Assembly (NCBI GenBank): GCA_964600165.1
Contig: CAZRIP010000042.1
Span: 1-26,955 of the forward strand
Length of the DNA: 26,955 nucleotides
DNA from: CAZRIP01 sp964600165
Lineage (GTDB): Bacteria > Elusimicrobiota > Elusimicrobia > UBA1565 > UBA9628
Reading direction: 5' to 3'
The translations under genes were made by a program, and so were the position numbers. Within the stretch, counting starts at the first letter, position 1; every line of letters starts with the position of its first letter. This document shows, piece after piece, positions 14,885 through 21,199 of this stretch. The notes beneath the pieces are model-generated. The model saw nothing but the letters and a program-made list of their open reading frames with translations. It did not search any database and was not told the DNA's origin.

Positions 14885-15676
14885 ATGAGCGGAAACTACG
14901 GCTGGGGCCTTCCGATCGCGGCGTCGACCTACGCCCAAGATATCGACTTCGGCATCCGGCTGATCCACTACGCGATGTTCACGATCTTCATCCTGTGGGG
15001 GATCTTCTTCACCTATCTGCTGATCCGCTACCGCCGCCGCCCCGGCGTCGCCGCCGAGCGCGAGAAGGAGCACCACGGCATCCTCTCGACGAGCCTCATG
15101 CCCGACATCATCGTGATGGTCTTCGAGATCGGCCTGATCGTCTTCTACGCGATCCCCGTCTGGAGCCGCATCAAGACCGACTTCCCCGACGAGAAGGACT
15201 CCAACCGCATCGACATCATCGCCGAGCAGTTCGCCTGGAACGTCCACTACCCCGGCAAGGACGGCAAGTTCGGCAAGCGCGACGTCAAGTTCATCCACTT
15301 CTCCAACCCGATCGGCCTCGATCGCGACGACGCCGCCGCGTCCGATGACGTCGTCATGGCCAACGAGATCCATCTTCCGCTCGGCAAGCCGACGCTGATC
15401 CACCTGATGTCGAAGGACGTCATCCACAGCTTTTTCATCCCCGAGTTCCGCATCAAGCAGGACGCCGTGCCCGGCATGACGATCCCGGTGTGGGTCGAGC
15501 CCTCGCTCAAGGGCAAGTACGAGGTCTCGTGCGCGCAGCTGTGCGGCTTCGCCCACAGCGTCATGCGCGCCGACGTCTACGTCGACACCCCCGAGGAGTA
15601 CGACGCCTGGCTCGCCGCCCAGGGACAGAAGGCCGCGGCCGCCGCGCCCAAGCCCAAGCAGGACCTCGGCTTCTGA
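14885..15676 (+). CDS. coxB: Cytochrome c oxidase subunit II
   Basis: This encodes 263 residues: two N-terminal transmembrane helices (about 24-47 and 71-93), then a periplasmic cupredoxin domain. The CuA ligands are visible: His181 (KDVIHSFF), Cys216 and Cys220 in CAQLC, His224 and Met227 in GFAHSVM. The residue between the two Cys that normally reads Glu is Gln218, which supplies only a backbone carbonyl, so the site should still form. No signal peptide and no fused cytochrome c are present, so electrons must come from a separate cytochrome, plausibly one of the two lipoprotein cytochromes here. It is the first gene of the operon; its stop is one base before the coxA start. The Ala/Pro/Lys tail is low complexity. 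Confidence 0.95.
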   Translation: MSGNYGWGLPIAASTYAQDIDFGIRLIHYAMFTIFILWGIFFTYLLIRYRRRPGVAAEREKEHHGILSTSLMPDIIVMVFEIGLIVFYAIPVWSRIKTDFPDEKDSNRIDIIAEQFAWNVHYPGKDGKFGKRDVKFIHFSNPIGLDRDDAAASDDVVMANEIHLPLGKPTLIHLMSKDVIHSFFIPEFRIKQDAVPGMTIPVWVEPSLKGKYEVSCAQLCGFAHSVMRADVYVDTPEEYDAWLAAQGQKAAAAAPKPKQDLGF

Positions 15677-15677
15677 T

Positions 15678-17432
15678 ATGACCAAGACCGCCCAACACTC
15701 CACGCACGACGGCCACGGGCACCACCATCTTTCGTTCACCGAGAAATACATGTTCTCGCTGGACCACAAGACGATCGGCCTCCAGTACTTGATCACGTCC
15801 TGGATCTTCCTGCTGATCGGCTTCTCGTTCATGATGGTCATGCGCTGGCAGCTGGCCTATCCGGGCGCGCCGGTGCCGGTGATCGGCCGCCTTCTTTCGG
15901 CGAGCCTCGCCCCGAACGGCGTGATCTCCGGAGAGTTCTACAACTCCCTCGGCGCCATGCACGGCACGATCATGGTCTTTCTCGGCATCGTTCCGCTGGC
16001 CGTCGGCGCCTTCGGCAACTACGTCGTGCCGCTGCAGATCGGCGCGCCGGACATGGCCTTCCCGCGCCTGAACATGATGTCCTACTGGCTCTACTTGCCG
16101 GGCGGCCTGCTGATGCTCGCCTCCTTTATATTGCCCGGCGGGCCGGCGCAGTCGGGCTGGACATCGTACCCGCCGCTCTCCATCGTCAACCCGGGGCAGA
16201 CCGTCTGGCTGCTCGCCATGGTCGTCATCATCACCTCGTCCTTGCTCGGCGCGATCAACTTCCTCGTCACGATCCTCAACCTGCGCGCGCCGGGCATGAC
16301 GTTCAACCGCCTGCCGATCTTCGTCTGGGCGCAGCTCGTGACGTCCGTGCTGCTGCTGCTCGCGTTCCCCCCGCTGGAAGCGGCCTCCGTCCTTCAGCTG
16401 ATGGACCGCCTGGCCGGCACGAGCTTCTACCTGCCGCAGAACATCGTCGTTTACGGCATGCTCCACAAGGCCTCCGGCGGCGGGCAGCCGCTCCTTTGGC
16501 AGCACTTGTTCTGGTTTCTGGCGCATCCGGAAGTCTACGTCCTCGTCCTGCCGCCGATGGGCATCGTCAGCGAGATCATCGCCAATAACACGCGCAAGCC
16601 GCTGCACGGCTACACGACGCTCGTCGGCTCGATGGTGTTTCTCGGCGTGATGTCCTTCATCGTCTGGGCTCACCACATGTTCATATCCGGCATGAGCGCC
16701 ACGCTGACGAACTTCTTCCTGATCACGACGATGATCATCTCCGTGCCGTCGGTGGCGATCCTGACCTGCCTGATCTTCTCGCTCAAGGGCGGCTCCATCC
16801 GCTACAACGTGCCGATGCTTTTCGCCTTGGCGTTCCTGCCGATGTTCGGCATCGGCGGCTTGACCGGCCTTCCTCTCGGCCTGACGGCGACCGACATCTA
16901 CCTGCACGACACTTACTACGTGATCGGCCACTTCCACTACGTCGTCGTGACGGGCTCGATCATCGCGCTGATGGCCGGGGTCTACCACTGGTTCCCGAAG
17001 TGGTACGGCCGCAAGATGAACGACACGCTCGGCCTCATCCACTTCTGGGGCACGCTCATCTGCATGAACGGCATCTTCTTCCCGATGTTCATCCTCGGCA
17101 TGGCCGGCCACAACCGCCGCTACTGGGACCCGACGGCGCACCTGCACAACTTGCCCACGCAGCCGCTGCACGTCGTCAGCTCGATCTTCGCCTGGCTCCT
17201 CTTCATCGCGCAGCTGCCCTTCATCTGGAACTTCTTCTACAGCATGTGGAAGGGCGAGAAGAGCGAGGAAAACCCCTGGCAGGCGACGACGCTGGAGTGG
17301 GCCTGCCCGTCTCCGCCGCCGCACGGCAATTTCACGAAGCCTCCGCGCGTCTACCGCGGGCCTTATGAGTACTCCCTGCCCGGCAAGAAGACCGATTGGC
17401 TGGCGCAGGACGTCGCGGAGGTCCCGGCATGA
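15678..17432 (+). CDS. coxA: Cytochrome c oxidase subunit I (aa3 type)
   Basis: This encodes 584 residues with about 12 membrane helices. Ligands: His95 (AMHGT, heme a), His283 (AHPEVY, CuB, with cross-linked Tyr287), His332/His333 (WAHHM, CuB), His418 and His420 (IGHFHYV, heme a3 and heme a). The D-channel is intact: Asp125 in GAPDMAFPR and Glu285 in HPEVY. The segment aligning without gaps with the family K-channel motif (IAVPTGIK) reads ISVPSVAI, so the channel Lys is Ile361. The C-terminal extension after about residue 540 (PWQATTLEWACPSPPPHGNF) is common in aa3 oxidases. A His-rich N-terminus (HDGHGHHH) could bind metal. It reduces O2 to water and pumps protons. Its stop overlaps the coxC start (ATGA). 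Confidence 0.97.
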   Translation: MTKTAQHSTHDGHGHHHLSFTEKYMFSLDHKTIGLQYLITSWIFLLIGFSFMMVMRWQLAYPGAPVPVIGRLLSASLAPNGVISGEFYNSLGAMHGTIMVFLGIVPLAVGAFGNYVVPLQIGAPDMAFPRLNMMSYWLYLPGGLLMLASFILPGGPAQSGWTSYPPLSIVNPGQTVWLLAMVVIITSSLLGAINFLVTILNLRAPGMTFNRLPIFVWAQLVTSVLLLLAFPPLEAASVLQLMDRLAGTSFYLPQNIVVYGMLHKASGGGQPLLWQHLFWFLAHPEVYVLVLPPMGIVSEIIANNTRKPLHGYTTLVGSMVFLGVMSFIVWAHHMFISGMSATLTNFFLITTMIISVPSVAILTCLIFSLKGGSIRYNVPMLFALAFLPMFGIGGLTGLPLGLTATDIYLHDTYYVIGHFHYVVVTGSIIALMAGVYHWFPKWYGRKMNDTLGLIHFWGTLICMNGIFFPMFILGMAGHNRRYWDPTAHLHNLPTQPLHVVSSIFAWLLFIAQLPFIWNFFYSMWKGEKSEENPWQATTLEWACPSPPPHGNFTKPPRVYRGPYEYSLPGKKTDWLAQDVAEVPA

Positions 17433-18016
17433 GCACCCTCGCGCCGGCCGTCTCCTACGAGAGCGACACGGGCGTCACCAACGCCAAGCTCGGCATCTGG
17501 CTCTTTCTCGCCTCCGAGGTCATGCTCTTCGCCACGCTTTTTACCAGCTACCTCGTCTTGCGCATGGGCGCGCTTTCCTGGCCGCGCGGCTGGGAAGTCT
17601 TGAACGTGCCGCTGGCGATGTGCAATACGTTCATCCTGATCACCTCGAGCGTCACGATCGTCATGGCCTACGCCGCCGTCGTCGAGCGCGACAAGCCGAA
17701 GTTCAAGAAGTTCATGCTGGTCACGATCGGGCTCTCGTTCGGCTTCCTGATCCTCAAGGGGATCGAGTACCGCGCGCATTTCATGCACAACGAGTTCCCC
17801 TCCACCTCCATCTTCAACGCCATCTACTTCACGACGACGGGCCTGCACGGCCTCCACGTGATCGGCGGCATCATCGTCAACTCCGCGCTCCTTTATCTTT
17901 CCGACAGCCAGTGGGATCATCCTCTCTTCGTCGGACGCGTCGAGGGCGCCGGGCTCTACTGGCACTTCGTCGACATCGTGTGGATCTTCTTATTCCCGGC
18001 ACTTTACCTTCTTTAA
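17429..18016 (+). CDS. coxC: Cytochrome c oxidase subunit III
   Basis: This encodes 195 residues with about five membrane helices. LGIWLFLASEVMLFATLF (about 21-38) contains the conserved Glu, and GLHGLHVIGG and YWHFVDIVWIFLFP are standard subunit III motifs. I chose the ATG at 17429, which overlaps the coxA stop; an in-frame ATG at 17396 lies inside coxA and adds a non-homologous stretch. Subunit III stabilises the proton-pumping core and keeps the D-channel from inactivating. The short five-helix form is typical of bacterial operons of this layout. Confidence 0.95.
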   Translation: MSTLAPAVSYESDTGVTNAKLGIWLFLASEVMLFATLFTSYLVLRMGALSWPRGWEVLNVPLAMCNTFILITSSVTIVMAYAAVVERDKPKFKKFMLVTIGLSFGFLILKGIEYRAHFMHNEFPSTSIFNAIYFTTTGLHGLHVIGGIIVNSALLYLSDSQWDHPLFVGRVEGAGLYWHFVDIVWIFLFPALYLL

Positions 18017-18028
18017 TAAACGGCTAAC

Positions 18029-18358
18029 ATGAGCGACCACGGACCCCATAAGCCCGACGTCAAGATGTACCTGTTCGTCTTCGGCGCGTTGATGGTGCTG
18101 ACGGTCGTGACGGTACTGGTCTCCTGGCTCCATCTCCCGATCCACGCCGCCGTCGCCGTCGGCCTGATGATCGCCACCGTCAAGGCCAGCCTCGTCGCCG
18201 CGTTCTTCATGCACCTCAAAGGCGAGCGCAAGATCATCTACGGGCTGCTCGGCATGACCGTCTTTTTCATGATCATCCTCTTCGTGCTTCCGCTTCGGGA
18301 TTTCCACGATCTGGCGCCGCGCACGCAGCACATCGCCGTCGGGGCGGAGCAGCCCTGA
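18029..18358 (+). CDS. coxD: Cytochrome c oxidase subunit IV (prokaryotic COX4 type)
   Basis: This encodes 109 residues with three hydrophobic helices. The order is MYLFVFGALMVLTVVTV, then a helix with AVGLMIATVKASLVAAFFMHLKGERK (the ATVKA..VA..FMHLK motif of the family), then GMTVFFMIILFVLP. It is a small accessory subunit found in caa3/aa3 operons after subunit III. It starts 12 bases after the coxC stop, the only real gap in the operon, and its stop overlaps the next start (TGATG). Confidence 0.9.
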   Translation: MSDHGPHKPDVKMYLFVFGALMVLTVVTVLVSWLHLPIHAAVAVGLMIATVKASLVAAFFMHLKGERKIIYGLLGMTVFFMIILFVLPLRDFHDLAPRTQHIAVGAEQP

Positions 18359-18537
18359 TGTCGCTCAAGCACTTCCATCTCGTCTTCATCGCCGCGTCGA
18401 TGACGCTCTTCGCCTTCATCGCCCATTGGTTCCGCGCGCAGGCCTCCCTGCCGGGAATGCTCGCCTCGGCTGGCGGGCTGGCCGCCGCGACGGGCTACCT
18501 CGGCTGGTTCCTGCGGCGCTATCGCGCGCTGACCTGA
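18358..18537 (+). CDS. Very small membrane protein in the cox operon
   Basis: This encodes 59 residues from an ATG that overlaps the coxD stop. It has two hydrophobic segments (about 8-23 and 34-52) separated by a short loop (FRAQASLPGM) and an Arg-rich end, with a start (MSLKHFHLVFI) that recalls small unnamed proteins encoded in other bacterial cox clusters. It is likely a membrane hairpin, perhaps an accessory subunit or assembly factor. Function is unknown. The frame is supported by overlaps at one end and near-contact (1 base) with the next gene at the other. Confidence 0.75.
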   Translation: MSLKHFHLVFIAASMTLFAFIAHWFRAQASLPGMLASAGGLAAATGYLGWFLRRYRALT

Positions 18538-18538
18538 C

Positions 18539-18760
18539 ATGGCGTCGAGAGCTCTGTTGGCTCTGGCGCTCCCGAAGCTCGCCTCGGCTTGCGCCGTCTG
18601 CTTCGGGCAGCTCGCGAACACTCCCGGGCTCGCCCGCGGGATCAAATTCGGCTTCTTCGTCCTGATCGGCTCCGTCATGACGATGCTCGCCGGCATCGGG
18701 ATCGCGATGGTGCGCCTCGAGCGCCGGAAGCTGGCCTCGGAGCAAGGAGCCAATCCGTGA
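18539..18760 (+). CDS. Small membrane protein with CxxC, cox operon
   Basis: This encodes 73 residues. The N-terminal hydrophobic part ends in SACAVCFGQ (Cys pair at 18 and 21), followed by a loop (LANTPGLARGIKFG) and one membrane helix (about 38-58), then a charged tail. The first part reads like a signal or anchor, so the Cys pair would face the periplasm, where it could bind copper or take part in thiol exchange during CuA assembly; that is inference. Similar small CxxCFG proteins are, as I recall, found beside oxidase genes in other phyla. The AAGGAG inside its end serves as ribosome binding site for ctaA, and its stop overlaps the ctaA GTG. Confidence 0.75.
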   Translation: MASRALLALALPKLASACAVCFGQLANTPGLARGIKFGFFVLIGSVMTMLAGIGIAMVRLERRKLASEQGANP

Positions 18761-19638
18761 GCTCCGCTCTCGCCGAGCGTCCCCTCAAGCGGCATGAGGA
18801 AGCGGCCTCGTCGCTGCTCCCCGCTTACGCGCGGGCGACGGCCGCCTCGGCTTACGTCCTGCTTTTCGCCGGCGCGCTCGTGACCTCGACGGGCTCGAGC
18901 TTGTCCGTCCCGGACTGGCCGCTTTCCTTCGGCCAAGTCATGCCGCCGATGCTCGGCGGCGTCCTCTTCGAGCACGGCCACCGGCTGATCGCGGGGACGG
19001 TCTCTCTTTTGACCTTCGGCCTGGCGCTCTGGCTTTCGCGCGCCGAGAAGCGGCCGGCAGTGCGCGCGCTCGGCTACGCCGCGGCCTTCGGCATCCTCTG
19101 CCAGGCCGTCCTCGGCGGCGTGACGGTCCTCTGGCGCCTGCCGCCGCCTGTCTCGATCGCTCATGCCTGCCTCGGGCAGACCGTCTTCTGCCTCCTTCTC
19201 GCCAGCGCCGAGCTGCAGTCGCCTCGTTATCAAATGGCGCCGCGCGTTCACGCGGGCTCGCTTTGGAGGATCGGCGTTCTCGCGATTTCCGCGCTGTTCG
19301 TCCAGCTCGCGCTCGGCGCCCTCGTGCGCCACACGGGCCAAGGCTTGATCTTCCACGCCGGCTGGGCCTTCGTCGCCGCCGCCTGCGCGCTGGCCGCGGC
19401 CGCGAAAGGGATCGCCTCGCCTCTCGCGGAGCTCGGGGCTCCGTCTACAATCCTTTCGCTCGCCGTCCCCGCGCAGCTCGCGCTCGGCTACGGCTCGTAC
19501 CGGCTGCGCTTCTCGCCCGATTTCATGCCCGGCGTGCACCCGAGCGCCTTCATGACGGCGATCCACCTCGCCGTCGGCGCGCTGATCCTGGGAACTTGCG
19601 TCGTCTGGACGCTCCGCGCCGCGAGGTGCCGCGCGTGA
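18757..19638 (+). CDS. ctaA: Heme A synthase (COX15/CtaA)
   Basis: This encodes 293 residues from a GTG at 18757, 7 bases after AAGGAG; the frame stays open further upstream but that part overlaps the preceding gene. About eight membrane helices are expected. Heme-ligand candidates are Glu72/His75 (FEHGHRLIAG), His136 (IAHACLGQ), His200 (IFHAG, after RHTGQG) and His270 (AIHLAVG). The first loop (GSSLSVPDWPLSFGQ) is typical, but lacks the redox Cys pair found in Bacillus CtaA. The enzyme oxidises the methyl group of heme O to the formyl group of heme A, required by the aa3 oxidase encoded just upstream. Its stop overlaps ctaB (GTGA). Confidence 0.92.
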   Translation: MSSALAERPLKRHEEAASSLLPAYARATAASAYVLLFAGALVTSTGSSLSVPDWPLSFGQVMPPMLGGVLFEHGHRLIAGTVSLLTFGLALWLSRAEKRPAVRALGYAAAFGILCQAVLGGVTVLWRLPPPVSIAHACLGQTVFCLLLASAELQSPRYQMAPRVHAGSLWRIGVLAISALFVQLALGALVRHTGQGLIFHAGWAFVAAACALAAAAKGIASPLAELGAPSTILSLAVPAQLALGYGSYRLRFSPDFMPGVHPSAFMTAIHLAVGALILGTCVVWTLRAARCRA

Positions 19639-20474
19639 AATCCTACGTCCAGCTGACCAAGCCGCGCATCGTCCTGCTTGTCGCGCTGACGACGGCGCTG
19701 GGCTACCTGCTTCCCGGCGGCTCGGCGGACGCGCGCCTTTTCTGGACGCTGCTCGGCGCTTCGTTGTCCGCCGCCGCCTGCGGCGCGCTCAATCAGCTCA
19801 TCGAGCGCGGGCAAGACGCGCTCATGCTGCGCACGCGCAAGCGGCCGCTGCCCGCCGGAGACGTTTCGCCCGCGCAGGCGCTGGCCTTCGGTCTTTTCTG
19901 CGCGACCGCGGGCCTGGGCATCCTCTACATCGTCGCGGGACGCCTCGCTTTCGAGGTGACGGCCTTCACGCTCGCCGCGTATCTGCTCGGCTATACGCCG
20001 CTCAAGCGGGTCACGCCGCAGACGACGTGGCTCGGCGCCGCGGCCGGCGCGACGCCGCCGCTCATCGGCTGGGCGGCCTTCGAAGGCAAGCTTCCCGCCC
20101 AGGCTTGGGTCCTCTTCGCGATCCAGTTCTTGTGGCAGATCCCGCACTTCCTCTCGATTTTCTGGATGTACCGCGAGGACTACGCGCGCGCGGGCTTCCG
20201 CGTCGCCCCCGTCGTCGACCCGCGCGGCGGGCTGACGGCCGCGCAGATCGCCGTGCACTCGTTTACCGTCTTGCCGGTGAGCCTGCTGCCGGTGTTCTGC
20301 GGCATGGCGGGCCTTCGCTACGGAGTCGGCGCGCTCGCGCTGTCGACGGCGTATCTCGGCCTCGGCATGAAGGCGAGCTGGACGCTCGCCGTCGTCGACA
20401 CCCGCCGGCTCTTTTTGGCGTCGCTCGCCTATCTGCCCCTTTTATACGGGATGCTCTTGATCGGAGGAACGTGA
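19635..20474 (+). CDS. ctaB: Protoheme IX farnesyltransferase (heme O synthase)
   Basis: This encodes 279 residues from a GTG overlapping the ctaA stop; the protein homology starts here with VKSYVQLTKPRI. It is a UbiA-superfamily membrane prenyltransferase: the first diphosphate-binding motif is N53...E57...D61 followed by ALMLRTRKRPLPAG, where the usual middle Asp is Glu57. The second region contains GYTPLKRVTPQTTWLGAAAGATPPLIGW, and WQIPHFLSIFWMYREDYARAGFRV carries the second acidic motif. It adds farnesyl to heme B to make heme O, the substrate of ctaA. The final TGA overlaps the ATG of the cytochrome gene. Confidence 0.95.
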   Translation: MKSYVQLTKPRIVLLVALTTALGYLLPGGSADARLFWTLLGASLSAAACGALNQLIERGQDALMLRTRKRPLPAGDVSPAQALAFGLFCATAGLGILYIVAGRLAFEVTAFTLAAYLLGYTPLKRVTPQTTWLGAAAGATPPLIGWAAFEGKLPAQAWVLFAIQFLWQIPHFLSIFWMYREDYARAGFRVAPVVDPRGGLTAAQIAVHSFTVLPVSLLPVFCGMAGLRYGVGALALSTAYLGLGMKASWTLAVVDTRRLFLASLAYLPLLYGMLLIGGT

Positions 20475-21190
20475 TGAAAGTGCGCGTTTATGGGATCGCC
20501 GTCCTCGCCGCGGCGGCGCTGCTGGCGGCTTGCCAGAGGATCAGCCAGGACCCCGTCGAGCGGGGCGAGGCTTATTTCAACGCGCTCGGCTGCGTGAAGT
20601 GCCACGCCATGGGCAACGAGGGCGGCACTTACGGGCCGAACTTGGCCTTCATCGGCTTTCGCAAGAGCCCCGAGTGGCTCGACCAGTGGCTGAAGAACCC
20701 GCACGCCTGGCGCGCGCAGACGGTGATGCCCAACTTCCATCTCAATGACGATATCCGCGGCGACCTCGTCGCCTATCTTTCGGCGCAGAAGGGCGAGGCC
20801 TTCGACAAGACCGGCGGCCGCCCGTGGAACGCGCCGGAGTTGGCGTCCGGCGATCCAGTCAAGCGCGGAGCGGAGTTGTTCAACAAGGCGGGCTGCGTCG
20901 CCTGCCACTCGCAGAACGGACGCGGCGGCTACCCGAACAACAACGTCGTCGGCGGCCAGATCCCGGCTCTGACCAACGTCTCCCAGGGCTATACGAAAGC
21001 CGAGCTGATCGCCAAGATCCGCAACGGCGTGCCTAAGCCCGCGCCGGCCGACCCCAGCAAGCCCGAGCCGATGGTCTACATGCCGTCGTGGGGCAAGGTC
21101 TTGAAGGACGACGAGATCGAGTCCGTCGCCGCGTACCTCATCTCGCTCGGCGGCGGCGCCAAAAGCGGCGGCGGCGAGCTCGGGTTCTAG
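20474..21190 (+). CDS. Di-heme c-type cytochrome lipoprotein, end of cox operon
   Basis: This encodes 238 residues. The ATG at 20474 overlaps the ctaB stop. The signal peptide ends in a lipobox (LAAC, Cys20). Heme sites are CVKCH at 40-44 and CVACH at 141-145, with Met85 (TVMPNF) and Met203 (VYMPSW) as likely axial ligands. It is the paralogue of the cytochrome at 11314-11988. Being the last gene of the oxidase operon, and with subunit II lacking its own cytochrome domain, it is the best candidate for the direct electron donor to CuA. The Gly-rich tail is low complexity. It converges on the giant repeat gene with 9 bases between. Confidence 0.92.
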   Translation: MKVRVYGIAVLAAAALLAACQRISQDPVERGEAYFNALGCVKCHAMGNEGGTYGPNLAFIGFRKSPEWLDQWLKNPHAWRAQTVMPNFHLNDDIRGDLVAYLSAQKGEAFDKTGGRPWNAPELASGDPVKRGAELFNKAGCVACHSQNGRGGYPNNNVVGGQIPALTNVSQGYTKAELIAKIRNGVPKPAPADPSKPEPMVYMPSWGKVLKDDEIESVAAYLISLGGGAKSGGGELGF

Positions 21191-21199
21191 CCGCGGCGC

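Noticed and set aside
15561..17324. 587-codon open frame antisense to coxA
   Set aside because: It is a by-product of GC-rich codon use opposite a clear coxA. The translation is extremely rich in Arg, Asp, Glu and His with no fold or motif, and it has no start signals.
18238..19566. 442-codon frame antisense to ctaA and the small cox genes
   Set aside because: It has charged low-complexity composition, and five supported genes lie on the other strand.
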